Shown here one piece after another: positions 1 to 8,433 of a stretch of DNA of 64,000 nucleotides; position 1 is the first letter of the stretch; every line of letters starts with the position of its first letter. This stretch comes from Methanoculleus formosensis (GTDB taxonomy: Archaea > Halobacteriota > Methanomicrobia > Methanomicrobiales > Methanoculleaceae), in assembly GCF_025384765.1 (NCBI RefSeq), contig NZ_VHLL01000003.1, positions 1-64,000 on the forward strand. The letters are read 5' to 3'. The notes below the pieces were generated by a model. That model made no database searches and had not been told where the DNA came from. It worked only from the letters and a program-made list of their open reading frames with translations. Position numbers and translations under genes: made by a program.

Positions 1-658
1 TGTCCCCCTCCCAGCAATAGCGTTTTGGGACAACTTCCGGCATTGGAGAGGTGGCGGCTCACGGGGAGGGGGCGTGCCCCCCTCCCCTGCCTCTGCCCTG
101 TACGCTGACATCTGTAACCCCACTCGAAGACCTTCGGTTTTCTCAAACTCCTGGCGTTGTCCGTCGCCCTTCCAGGACAGTCGGCCTCCCCCCATATGGG
201 CGCTCGCAAACCTCTCCTAAAAAGTCCCCCACCACCCGCGCTTCGCGCTCCTCCCGCCCCCCAAGGGGGCGGGCAGTGCGTGGCGATAGGCGATGCCCCT
301 ACGGGACATCGCTGGAGAAGACCGAAGGCCTTAGACCGGCGATTTGCCAAAGGAGAAGAACACTAAGACCGAAGATGTAGTTCCCCGAAAGCCGTGCACG
401 GGCTTTGCGACAGAGTGAAGAAGGATCGTCCGTAAAAAGAATCTCCGCACACCCAAACCCCACCACCGGCACCTATTGAACCAGCGCGCCAGCCTTCAGG
501 GCTCGTCACTTTAGTAAACGCGCTCACCGGAACGCAATACTCCAACTCACCAGACCCCGCCCCCAACCCGATCCTGCAAAGATATATCTGGTCTCAAGCC
601 TGGAGTGACGCGGGCTCACCGGCCCCCGGTGAGAGTATCCAGCATGAGGTGAGGGAAA
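1..658. other. non-coding region with GC-rich repeat copy A
   Basis: No convincing gene lies before the sulfurtransferase start. The stretch holds repeat copy A (about 41-290) and downstream segments resembling the module that follows copy D (a GAGAAGACCGAAGG-like segment near 313-328 and AAAGCCGTGC near 389-398). The reading frames here are short, rich in Arg, Pro and Ser, and follow the palindromic DNA, so they are treated as shadows. Confidence 0.6.
41..290 (+). repeat. GC-rich palindromic intergenic element, copy A (long, divergent)
   Basis: This copy shares with the other three the block GGTGGCGGCTC followed by a GGGGAGGGGGC / GCCCCCCTCCCC hairpin. It also shares the right-hand CCCGCCCCC...GGGGGCGGG hairpin and the terminal GCAGTGCGTGGCGATA. 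About 100 extra bases lie between the two hairpins compared with copies B, C and D, so it looks like a diverged or inserted copy. Its boundaries are approximate. Confidence 0.65.
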
Positions 659-1621
659 ATGGAAGAGAAGATGTTTACTCCCGGCGGTATGGACCGGCTA
701 CAGGCCACGAGCGACCGGGAGAATATCCCGTATCCCCGGGGTGACGGGAAGGTCAAACTGGTGAACTCGGAGTGGCTGGACCGCCACCTGAGCGATGCCA
801 ACCTGAGAGTCGTCGACGTCCAGCCGAACATACACGACTACATCCAGGAGCACATCCCCGGTGCCGTCTATCTGACCGAAGGCGTCCTGCGGGTATCCAA
901 TCGCGGCTTCCCGGGGTCGTACAGCCCGAACGCCTGTATCCAGGAGTCTTTCAGGCGCGCGGGAATCGAGGCCGACTCTCCGGTCGTCGTCTACACGGGG
1001 AAAGGCGCGTTCTCCGGTGCGGGCGACGGGCTTGGTCAGACGATGATGGCCTATACTCTCGCGAAATACGGTCACAACACCGTGTACATCCTCGACGGCG
1101 GGATTGACGCATGGAAGAGCGAGGGGCGAGAACTCTCGCAGGACTATCCCGCGATCGAACCGTCCAGTTTCACCGTCGAGGTCCGCGACGACTACCCCAT
1201 CGGGTATGAGGAGTTCGTGCGGATCAAGGACAACGACGATGTGGTCCTGCTTGATGCACGCCCGGCAAAGGTCTATGAAGGGAAGGGGGCCTGGCGGAAG
1301 GCCGGGCATATCCCCGGTGCCATCAACCTGCCCTGGAGGAGCCTGATGGACGAGGCGAACCCGGCACGGCTCAAGTCCAACGACGAACTCGACATGATCC
1401 TGGAAGAGCACGGCGTCGACCGGAGCAAGACGGTCATCTGCTCGTGCGGAACCGGCCGGGAAGCCACGAACGAGTTCGTCCTCTTAAAATGGCTCTATCT
1501 CTATCCGAACGTCCGGCTCCACGAGGGCGCGTTCACCGAGTGGGTCACACACCCGGACAACCCGGTCGTAGAGGGGCCGGAGCCCCGAGGGGCGAGCGTT
1601 GAGGCGGCTCCCGCACGATAA
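659..1621 (+). CDS. sulfurtransferase with two rhodanese domains
   Basis: This is a thiosulfate/3-mercaptopyruvate-type sulfurtransferase of 320 residues. It would transfer a sulfane sulfur through a cysteine persulfide in the cytoplasm. An N-terminal rhodanese domain (about 35-155, beginning at NSEWLDRHL) is followed by the catalytic one (about 180-305). The active-site loop CSCGTGREAT starts at residue 261, and comparison with the CGSGVTA loop of sulfurtransferases points to Cys263 as the persulfide carrier. The N-terminal domain has no cysteine in the equivalent loop, as usual for two-domain members. A GAGGTGAGGG ribosome-binding sequence directly precedes the ATG. It appears to be a single-gene unit, and the physiological sulfur donor cannot be told from sequence. 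Confidence 0.9.
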   Translation: MEEKMFTPGGMDRLQATSDRENIPYPRGDGKVKLVNSEWLDRHLSDANLRVVDVQPNIHDYIQEHIPGAVYLTEGVLRVSNRGFPGSYSPNACIQESFRRAGIEADSPVVVYTGKGAFSGAGDGLGQTMMAYTLAKYGHNTVYILDGGIDAWKSEGRELSQDYPAIEPSSFTVEVRDDYPIGYEEFVRIKDNDDVVLLDARPAKVYEGKGAWRKAGHIPGAINLPWRSLMDEANPARLKSNDELDMILEEHGVDRSKTVICSCGTGREATNEFVLLKWLYLYPNVRLHEGAFTEWVTHPDNPVVEGPEPRGASVEAAPAR

Positions 1622-2232
1622 TCCTTAAATCCCCGGGCAACCGCCCAAAACCATTATTTTCTACATTTCCCAAACAGAAATCATTAAATATTAAACTGCA
1701 CTAGATAGACTTAGAGAGTTTTGGATCCACGCGAGACACTTCCCCCCTTGACGTCGTCTTTTCGTGTATCCTCTTCTCTCTAAACCGCATTTCTTCAGGA
1801 CTGTGTTCTACGGGAGGGTAGACTTTCGCGACGTATCACCCTTCTAACGAGAAAACCGTCGTCTGAATCACCGGTGGCCTGGATGTCCCATCTCTCCTGT
1901 CCCAGAAACATTTATGCTTATCAGCTGCCATGAGACACTCCGTGGGCCGTACTGTCGGCAGGATCGCTCCTATGGACGATGAATACCCGCTGATCGCACG
2001 GTTGGGGTCACCTTGTCGATATTTCTCGACCTGGAACTCCCTTATTGCTGCATGGCGGAGCACCGCTCTCTATGAGCCTCCCGATTATCGGGGTGCAGCG
2101 CCCGCCTCTGCGGGATCAGCTCCCGGAGAGAGCCTGTGGTCAGACATGAGGCATGAATCAGACCTCGAGGCATGGAGACTCGCGCTGCGGTAATACGCGC
2201 ATCGGCGGAGCCGCCGACGGTCGGGTGGAGCG
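1622..2232. other. intergenic region, no clear gene
   Basis: The first 100 bases are AT-rich (for example ATTAAATATTAAAC near 1683-1696) and look regulatory. An 87-codon frame at 1930-2193 and an overlapping one on the other strand have no recognisable motif. A possible promoter (ACATTTATGCTTA near 1908-1920) could drive transcription into the DUF389 gene. I see no RNA gene here. Confidence 0.4.
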
Positions 2233-3207
2233 ATGAAGAAGATCGTCGTTCACGTACGCGAAGACGGGCATAAACAGGTAGAGGACGCCCTCAAAGGCCT
2301 TCACTACACGGCATCACTCGTGCAGGATATCTACCAGATCACCATATACACGCCTGGCGAGAATCTCGACGACCTGATCGAGAAGATTCGCGGTGCGCTG
2401 GACCTCGAGTACAAGGAAAATATGATTGAGGTCTCGTCTCCAGACTTCGTCGTCTCCTCACTCCTCGAGCGTGCTGAGGAGAAGGCCGAAACGAAGGAAG
2501 AGAAAACGCCTGTTGAGAAACTGCTTGACACCATTAAGGGATACGAAGTTCTCGATCTCGGAAAACTTGCGTTAACGTCCATTGCCGGGGTGATCGCCCT
2601 CACCGGCCTGGTACTCGACAACCAGACGATCATCATCGGAGCGATGCTCCTCTCTCCGATCATGGGCCCAATCTACGGGTTCGCCGTCTACGCCGCTCTC
2701 GGGATGATCAAGAACGCCTTGCGTTGCCTGGGAGTGATGGCATCGCTGCTTCTCGGCGTCTTTATCCTCTCCGTCGTCGCCACATTCCTGATCGGCCTCA
2801 TCATACCGCTCGGGCTGACCGAAGAGATCACCACACGTCTCGTGTTAAACCCCATTTACACGCTGATGGCAGTGCTTCTCGGGTTCGCCGCGGCGCTGGC
2901 GTTCAACAGGGGCACAACAGAGGTTATCGCCGGTGTCGCCATCGCTGCCACCATCATCCCGCCGACCGTGGTAGCCGGGATCGTTCTGATCCTCGATCCC
3001 ATCGTCCTTCCCTCCGCTGTGGTGCTGGTGGCCGGGCAGATCGTCGGACTGATGGCAGGCATACTCGTCGCCGTCGCCGTGCTGAGGATAGAACCCCGGG
3101 ACCTGTACGACAGGACCGTTGCACGACGGTACCGGACATGGTCGGTCGTCATGATCATAATCCTCTTCACCCTGCTCCTCTGGCTCACAACACTCATGTG
3201 GATGTAG
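2233..3207 (+). CDS. DUF389 / TIGR00341 family membrane protein
   Basis: This is a conserved archaeal and bacterial membrane protein of 324 residues with no established function. A soluble N-terminal part (about 1-105) precedes a membrane domain with roughly six hydrophobic segments. The domain includes the family signature IGAMLLSPIMGPIYG around residue 137 and a glycine-rich AATIIPPTVVAGIVL segment. The N-terminal third is charged and ends in a Lys/Glu-rich linker. The ATG follows GGGTGGAGCG. The next gene is a separate regulator with its own promoter, so this gene is probably transcribed alone. The family call is secure but the substrate or role is unknown. Confidence 0.85.
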   Translation: MKKIVVHVREDGHKQVEDALKGLHYTASLVQDIYQITIYTPGENLDDLIEKIRGALDLEYKENMIEVSSPDFVVSSLLERAEEKAETKEEKTPVEKLLDTIKGYEVLDLGKLALTSIAGVIALTGLVLDNQTIIIGAMLLSPIMGPIYGFAVYAALGMIKNALRCLGVMASLLLGVFILSVVATFLIGLIIPLGLTEEITTRLVLNPIYTLMAVLLGFAAALAFNRGTTEVIAGVAIAATIIPPTVVAGIVLILDPIVLPSAVVLVAGQIVGLMAGILVAVAVLRIEPRDLYDRTVARRYRTWSVVMIIILFTLLLWLTTLMWM

Positions 3208-3260
3208 CGGCGGCACTGGAATGGGTATATCACTATAGTTATTCACCGAGCATACCGGTG

Positions 3261-3270
3261 ACATATATAC
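3261..3270 (+). promoter_or_regulatory. TATA box for the AbrB/PhoU regulator gene
   Basis: ACATATATAC lies about 50 bases before the ATG at 3316 and fits an archaeal TATA element, which would place transcription start near 3291. A second weaker element, GCATATACC, lies 15 bases further on. The inverted pair CACC/GGTG just upstream (3244-3260) could be an operator, but this is inference. Confidence 0.5.
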
Positions 3271-3315
3271 TCTCCAGAATGCATATACCCTCACTGCGCC
3301 AACACTGTAGCATTC

Positions 3316-4323
3316 ATGGAGATCAGAAAAGTTCAGATCACCGGGGGTTCGTCGTACATCGTATCCCTGCCGAAACAGTGGATCAGGTCCACGAACATAC
3401 AGAAGAACGATCCTGTAGGGCTGATCGTGCAGCCCGACGGTTCGCTCCTGATCACGCCGAAGATCAGCGGGGAGGTGGTCTACCGGACCAGGGTCTTCGA
3501 GGTCAGTGCCACGACGGACCGACCCTACCTGCTCCGCCTCCTCATCGGGGCGTACGTCGCCGGGTTCACGGCCATCCGCCTCGAATCGAAGGGAAGGATG
3601 CCGCCGTTTGTCCTGCAACTGGTCCGGGAGTTCACGCAGATGGCGATCGGCCAGGAGGTAGTCGGCGAGACGGACTCCTCAATAACTGTCAAGGATCTCC
3701 TCAACCCCGCAGAGATGCCGTTTGAGAACACCGTGAAAAGGATGCATGTCCTGGCACGGGGCATGCAGCAGGACGCGATGACCGCCTTACGGACGCACGA
3801 CGCGGATCTTGCCCGGGACGTCATCGTGCGGGACACGGAGGTAGACCGGTTGCATTGGCTCGTCGCGCGGCAGGACAACCTCATCGGGATCGACGCCGCG
3901 CTCTCCCGGCGGATGGAGATCCCGGTAAACCAGGCGGCGTACTACTTCCTGGTCAGCAGGATCATCGAGCGGATAGCCGATCACGCCACCCGGGTCGCCC
4001 ATAACGCGCTCGCCCTGATCGACCGCGAGGTCGAGGCGGCGACGCTCGACCTCATGGATGAAGCGAGCGCGCTTGCCCTGGAGATCTTCGCGTGGAGCAT
4101 GGAGGCGTTTCATTCGGGCGACATCAGGAAGGCAAATACAACGCTCCAGAGGGTGACCGACCTCGAGGAGAAGGTCCGGGAGATCAACACACAGGTGATC
4201 CGGTTCGAAGCGGCGACGGCGATCCCCCTGGGGCAGATTTCCGACAGTATCCGGCGTATCGGAGAGTATTCCGGGGACATCTGCGAGAGCGTCATAAACT
4301 ATACCGTCGGACAGGAGACCTGA
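3316..4323 (+). CDS. AbrB-domain / PhoU-domain phosphate uptake regulator
   Basis: The protein has 335 residues. An N-terminal SpoVT/AbrB-type DNA-binding swapped hairpin (1-45, MEIRKVQITGGSSYIVSLPK) is followed by two PhoU helical repeats at about 120-215 and 225-330. PhoU proteins respond to phosphate status, often through PstSCAB, and the AbrB fusion is typical of archaea and suggests a transcription regulator. Acidic residues of the PhoU metal-binding motifs are visible (for example RDTEVDRLHW and DLEEKVREIN). No pst genes are adjacent; the downstream gene is an anion or cation carrier 84 bases away that might be co-regulated. Confidence 0.85.
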   Translation: MEIRKVQITGGSSYIVSLPKQWIRSTNIQKNDPVGLIVQPDGSLLITPKISGEVVYRTRVFEVSATTDRPYLLRLLIGAYVAGFTAIRLESKGRMPPFVLQLVREFTQMAIGQEVVGETDSSITVKDLLNPAEMPFENTVKRMHVLARGMQQDAMTALRTHDADLARDVIVRDTEVDRLHWLVARQDNLIGIDAALSRRMEIPVNQAAYYFLVSRIIERIADHATRVAHNALALIDREVEAATLDLMDEASALALEIFAWSMEAFHSGDIRKANTTLQRVTDLEEKVREINTQVIRFEAATAIPLGQISDSIRRIGEYSGDICESVINYTVGQET

Positions 4324-4407
4324 GGGGCGAGCGCGGCCCCGGGTGATCCCTTTTTTCGAGCGGACGGCGAACCATCGATACACGCACACTCCCGTGCCCG
4401 CGATACC

Positions 4408-5658
4408 ATGAGCACCATCATCCCGATCGTCGTCCTCATCATCGTCTTTCTCCTGATTGCAGTCAGGAAGATCGGGAGCGTCAACTTTCGCATATGGCAG
4501 GTGATGCTCCTCGGCGCGGCGGCAGTCCTCGCGTCGGGGGCGATCGCACCCGCGGATGCGCTCGCGTCCATCAACCTCGATGTGATCTTCTTCCTCTTTT
4601 TCATGTTCGTGATCGGCGAGGCGCTCGCGGAGAGCGGTTACCTCTACCACCTCTCCCACAGGCTCTTCTCCCGGGCAGAGTCTGTCCGGCACCTGATCGT
4701 CCTCACTCTCGTCGGCGGCGGCTTCTTCTCGGCGCTCCTGATGAACGACACGCTCGCGGTCATCGGCACCCCGCTGATGCTCTACTTCGCCCGGCGACAC
4801 GGCATCTCCCCAAAACTCCTGCTGCTCACCCTTGCGTTCGCCATAACGACGGGAAGCGTGGTGAGTCCTATCGGGAACCCGCAGAACCTGCTCGTCGCAC
4901 TCTCGGGCGGGATCGAGAACCCGTTCATCACGTTCCCTCTCTACCTCGCCGTCCCGACGGTGATCTCGCTCCTGATCGCTTACGCCTTCCTCACGAGAGC
5001 CTTCCCGGGCGAGTTCCACGCGACGGCGCTGGTTCACACCGAGGAGGAGATCCGCGATCCCGCCCTCGCGGCACTCTCCCGCCTCTCGCTCATCCTGCTC
5101 GTTCTCCTGATCGCTGCAAAGGTCGTCGCGGCGATGCTCTTCCCGGCCTTTGAGATCGGGCTGACCTGGATCGCGGCCGTCGCGGCCATACCCGTCCTCG
5201 TCGGGAGCAGGCGGCGGTTCGAGATCGTGCGACGGATCGACTGGCCGACACTGGCCTTCTTCGTCGGCCTCTTCGTCCTGATGGCGAGCGTCTGGCAGTC
5301 GGGGTTCTTCCAGCCGCTCATCGAGGAGAGTTCGCTCGACCTTGCCGCCGTCCCGGTCATCGTCGCGATGGGCGTCGTCGTCTCCCAGTTCGTCTCGAAC
5401 GTCCCCTTCGTCGCCCTTGCCCTCCCGGTTCTCGAGCACCTCGGGGTCTCCACAGCCGGTCTGATGGCGCTTGCGGCCGGGAGCACCATCGCCGGGAACA
5501 TGCTGATCCTCGGCGCGGCAAGCAACGTCATCATCATCCAGTGCGCGGAGAAAGAAGGAGAGACACTGACATTTTGCGAGTTTGCACGGGTCGGCGTTCC
5601 GCTCACCCTTGCCCAGACGGCGGTGTATATGATCTGGCTCTCGCTCATCCCGGCGTGA
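4408..5658 (+). CDS. ArsB/NhaD (SLC13-like) superfamily ion transporter
   Basis: This is a polytopic membrane protein of 416 residues with about 11 hydrophobic segments. The re-entrant-loop motifs of the ion transporter superfamily are visible: NDTLAVIGTP in the first half with GSVVSPIGNPQN close after it, and NVPFVALALP plus GAASNVIII in the second half. These families move anions (arsenite, dicarboxylates, sulfate) or exchange Na+ and H+, and the substrate cannot be assigned. The gene follows the PhoU-type regulator in the same direction, which hints at an anion role but does not show it. A T-rich tract (CCTTTTTT, 4349-4356) between the two genes could terminate the upstream transcript. Confidence 0.8.
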   Translation: MSTIIPIVVLIIVFLLIAVRKIGSVNFRIWQVMLLGAAAVLASGAIAPADALASINLDVIFFLFFMFVIGEALAESGYLYHLSHRLFSRAESVRHLIVLTLVGGGFFSALLMNDTLAVIGTPLMLYFARRHGISPKLLLLTLAFAITTGSVVSPIGNPQNLLVALSGGIENPFITFPLYLAVPTVISLLIAYAFLTRAFPGEFHATALVHTEEEIRDPALAALSRLSLILLVLLIAAKVVAAMLFPAFEIGLTWIAAVAAIPVLVGSRRRFEIVRRIDWPTLAFFVGLFVLMASVWQSGFFQPLIEESSLDLAAVPVIVAMGVVVSQFVSNVPFVALALPVLEHLGVSTAGLMALAAGSTIAGNMLILGAASNVIIIQCAEKEGETLTFCEFARVGVPLTLAQTAVYMIWLSLIPA

Positions 5659-5662
5659 GGAT

Positions 5663-6538
5663 TCAGGGCCGAAACGACTCCATATGCCCCGGCGCCGCCC
5701 CGAGATCCAGGGAGATCGAACCGAACCGGATCGACGCCACGACGGCCGGGTCGAAAGGCGGGGCGAAGACCCCGAGCCGCCTTCCGGGATGCAGGTTCTC
5801 GACGATACCGAGGGCGACGACGAAGTTCTCGGGGTCGTTGAGGGAGATCAGCCTTCCGCCGATCCCGCGGGGGTTTCCGGGATCGGGCACTCTGCCCTGG
5901 AGCCCGAGACCCCGGAGCGGGATCTCCTGCAGTTCTGCGCCGGCAAAGTAGGCCCTGAAACGTTCCTCGCGGTAACGCCGCCGCGCGGCGGCAGGTCGGG
6001 CAACTGCCACAGGGGAGACAGCGATCCGGTGGATTATGACCCTGGGGCGGCGGGCGAAGTTTGCAAGCAGCCGTTCGAGTTCCCGGCCGCGCTGGAGGGC
6101 AACGATGCGGGTGGGACGGAGGAGGTCGATCATCTGGAACTGGAACTCGATACCCACCCCGCCGGAGACGAGTCCGGGGGAGTCGATGACGGTGACACGA
6201 GCACAGAGTTCGTCGGCCTTCTCGACAAGACGTTTTGCTCCGGTTATGGTCTGGACGAAGTGGCCGCCCGGGGACGTCGAACCGACGAACCGGAGATAGG
6301 AGTCCGACGGGCCGGGATAGACTTCCATCCCCTCGGTCGTCGGTGGGCCGATCCGGGACTGCCCGGTATCGCAGTCGATATACGCCGTCCTCGTCTGCGC
6401 CGCCGCCGTATCGACGAGGTAACGGCAGAGTGTCGTCTTTCCGCTATCCGTCGCCCCGATGGCGTAGATGCGCTCCCCGGCTTCAGGCCGGCAAAGCGTC
6501 GCGGCGAGGTCTTCCCATCCTTCCCCGATGCTGATCAA
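5663..6538 (-). CDS. Clp1/Grc3-type polynucleotide 5'-hydroxyl kinase
   Basis: A P-loop kinase of the Clp1/Nol9/Grc3 family, which phosphorylates 5'-OH ends of RNA (tRNA splicing and RNA repair in archaea). The Walker A motif GATDSGKTTL lies near residues 29-38, and a Walker B-like TVIDSPGLVSG follows in the first half. The C-terminal part (about 200-291) is the small beta domain usual in the family. The open frame extends to 6682, but that would overlap the divergent gene. A TTG at 6538 preceded by GGGAGG gives MISIGEGWEDL, which matches family starts, so I prefer it (291 residues). It converges with the transporter, only 4 bases apart. Confidence 0.75.
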   Translation of the reverse strand: MISIGEGWEDLAATLCRPEAGERIYAIGATDSGKTTLCRYLVDTAAAQTRTAYIDCDTGQSRIGPPTTEGMEVYPGPSDSYLRFVGSTSPGGHFVQTITGAKRLVEKADELCARVTVIDSPGLVSGGVGIEFQFQMIDLLRPTRIVALQRGRELERLLANFARRPRVIIHRIAVSPVAVARPAAARRRYREERFRAYFAGAELQEIPLRGLGLQGRVPDPGNPRGIGGRLISLNDPENFVVALGIVENLHPGRRLGVFAPPFDPAVVASIRFGSISLDLGAAPGHMESFRP

Positions 6539-6663
6539 ACCGGTACGCCTCCCTGGAGGAACTGTTGCGCTTGAGAGGTATTGTGCTTGACGTAGCGCCC
6601 CCTTCGAGGGCCGCATCTCACCCGGGAGAGGCTTTATCATGAGGGTGCCCTTACTGGCAGGCC

Positions 6664-7185
6664 ATGAACCGAACGGAAGCAACCAGCGAACCGGTGCCCG
6701 CAGCCCTCGGCAGGACGTTTCCCACCCTCATGGCAACGTCCCTCTCCGGCAGGGTCGTCACCCTCCCCGACGATGCCGGGGAGACCGCTTCGCTCGTCGT
6801 GCTCGCCTTCCTAGAATCCGCCGGGGAGATGGCGGAGTCCGGGAGCAGCCCGTTTTCCGGAGATTTCACCGAGAATCCACGGGTGAAGACCTACTTAGTT
6901 GCGGTCGTCGGCGACAGCCTCATCGGGAGTTCCCTCGCCGATCGCATCCGGCAGGGTCTTCGGGGCGGCACCCCTCTCGCGAAGCACGACCAGGTGCTGA
7001 TCTACCCTGAGGATATCGAACGGTGCCGGCGGGCTTATGGGATCGACGACCCGTCGCTCGCCTATATTTACCTCCTGGACGGGCGCGGCATCATCCGCTG
7101 GATGGAGAAGGGGACCGCAACGCCGGAGGGGCTTGCCGACCTGCTCGATACCGCCGGGACACTGATCGAACCGCTTCTCCCGTAA
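6664..7185 (+). CDS. thioredoxin-fold-like protein, function unknown
   Basis: The protein has 173 residues. The pattern RTFPTLMATSLSGRVVTLPDD, then LVVLAFLES, and later AYIYLLDGRGIIRWMEKG resembles a peroxiredoxin/thioredoxin fold with its C-terminal beta hairpin. There is no CxxC motif and no peroxidatic cysteine at the expected place, so a redox reaction is unlikely unless another residue is used. It is divergent from the polynucleotide kinase with a 125-base shared upstream region. A membrane-assembly (Atp10-like) role is possible but unproven. Confidence 0.6.
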   Translation: MNRTEATSEPVPAALGRTFPTLMATSLSGRVVTLPDDAGETASLVVLAFLESAGEMAESGSSPFSGDFTENPRVKTYLVAVVGDSLIGSSLADRIRQGLRGGTPLAKHDQVLIYPEDIERCRRAYGIDDPSLAYIYLLDGRGIIRWMEKGTATPEGLADLLDTAGTLIEPLLP

Positions 7186-7315
7186 CTCATGGCGGCGGGC
7201 CGGCAGCACGATCTGATCGGGCGGCATCCGGGAGCCATGGCCGCCCCGCCCCCTCCCGGCGAGAGAGGCCTGGCTTCCGGGGCGGTTGCGCGCCGCGGCA
7301 TGGTTCCAAAAAAGG

Positions 7316-7792
7316 TTAGAGGTTCTTTAAAGCAACGATATCGGTCACGCCGGTCAGTTTCCAGATGTTCGAACGCTCTTCGGAGGCGATCGCCTCGATC
7401 GGCTCCTCCGGCTTATGACCGAGCGCTGCAAGGATGTTCTTTGAGAGGTTGTGCGCCTTGATCATGTGCACGAACTTCTCGCGGATGAGCTTCTTCTCGA
7501 TCGCGTCCTCAAGCTGCACCAGGTATCCCTGCATCGTCACGAAGGTGTAGCAGGAGAGGTCGCTGGAGTACTTCTCGACCTCGACGGAGACATACGGGTG
7601 CTGCCGGAAGAGATCGTTCTTCCTGCCGTACTTGGTTGCCAGGAAGTAGAGAAACTTCCCATCGAAGACGTACAGGAACGGGGCAATATACGGATATTTA
7701 CGGCCCTGGAATGCAATACGGCTGAGAAAACCCTCCTCGATGAGCTTATCGTACTCCGCTTTGTCCATATTTGGTATCTTCACGATCTCCAT
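7316..7792 (-). CDS. pyridoxamine 5'-phosphate oxidase-like FMN-binding protein
   Basis: A split-barrel flavin-binding protein of 158 residues. The first half has the family pattern: LIEEGFLSRIAFQGRKYPYIAPFLYVF, then FLATKYGRKNDLF, then VSVEVEKY. The C-terminal part is helical. Archaeal members often bind FMN or F420, and the physiological substrate is unknown. It stands alone, divergent from the secreted-protein gene at 8434 across 640 bases. Confidence 0.8.
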   Translation of the reverse strand: MEIVKIPNMDKAEYDKLIEEGFLSRIAFQGRKYPYIAPFLYVFDGKFLYFLATKYGRKNDLFRQHPYVSVEVEKYSSDLSCYTFVTMQGYLVQLEDAIEKKLIREKFVHMIKAHNLSKNILAALGHKPEEPIEAIASEERSNIWKLTGVTDIVALKNL

Positions 7793-8179
7793 CAGGCATC
7801 CTCTTATTCCGGTAACCCGTGGGAGTACATATAGGTTTCCAGGGGAGGGGAGACGGCACCTTCGGAGTTCGACGCGACCGACCGGCAGCAGGTGCAGCCA
7901 CTATACTATCGGGCTCAAAAGAATCGAGGAACTTGACCCGTCGCGGAGCAGATCCATCGGCCCCTCTCCGTCGCGGGTTGTACATTACGGAGCAACAGAT
8001 TGAGATCCCCCCAGGTCTTCCCGCTCGTATCTCACCGGGGTACGGCTTTGCATGAGGATCACCATAACTGCCTCCGCCCCCGAGGGACCGGGGAGAAGCG
8101 CGAAGCGCATAGTGCCCGGTATATAACTGATGAACAATTCGGGTAGATCTGACGATCATTTCTAAAATTATGCCCTTAA

Positions 8180-8199
8180 AAAGCCCTATTTCGGGTTTT
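8180..8199 (+). terminator. terminator-like hairpin with T tail
   Basis: AAAGCCC and GGGTTTT can pair (7 bp including one G-T) around the loop TATTTC and end in TTTTA. Both neighbouring genes point away from it, so if functional it ends an unrecognised transcript. Confidence 0.3.
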
Positions 8200-8402
8200 A
8201 TCCATCCCCGGGAGGATTGAAACCCCATCCCACCCGCCGTCGCAGGAATCCCGCGTCTCGGGAGGGGTTTGCCTGCCGGCCCGGGTCTTTCGCGACGACT
8301 TCGGTTCCGCCGGGGACGCAACCCGGGAATGGCGGATATCCGTTGGCAGCGAAAACGGTTTTACCGGAGGAGTTATTTTTCAAAAAATGCAATATAATAA
8401 TA

Positions 8403-8410
8403 TTTATATA
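8403..8410 (+). promoter_or_regulatory. TATA box for the secreted-protein gene
   Basis: TTTATATA sits in a run of A and T. Usual archaeal spacing places transcription start near 8432, almost on the start codon, so the mRNA may be leaderless. This favours the second ATG (8434) over the first (8428). Confidence 0.6.
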
Positions 8411-8433
8411 AATTAACTGAAAGAAAAATGCTC

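Larger units (their letters stand above)
7793..8433. other. divergent intergenic region with hairpin and promoter
   Basis: This is the 641-base region between two divergent genes. I find no convincing coding frame, and the frames present are Arg/Pro/Gly-rich. It contains a terminator-like hairpin at 8180-8199 that belongs to neither flanking gene, followed by a GC-rich stretch and then a very AT-rich promoter (8390-8415). A short unannotated transcript ending at the hairpin is possible. Confidence 0.45.

Noticed and set aside
51-566. Short frames at the beginning of the window on both strands
   Set aside because: Arg/Pro/Ser-rich and following palindromic repeat DNA; no motif or proper start.
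1930-2193. 87-codon frame upstream of the DUF389 gene, with an overlapping frame on the minus strand
   Set aside because: No recognisable motif, weak start, composition unlike neighbours; could be a small gene but not supportable.
3787-5439. 550-codon minus-strand frame across the regulator and transporter genes
   Set aside because: Asp/Glu/Arg-rich antisense shadow of GC-rich genes whose plus-strand products are clear families.
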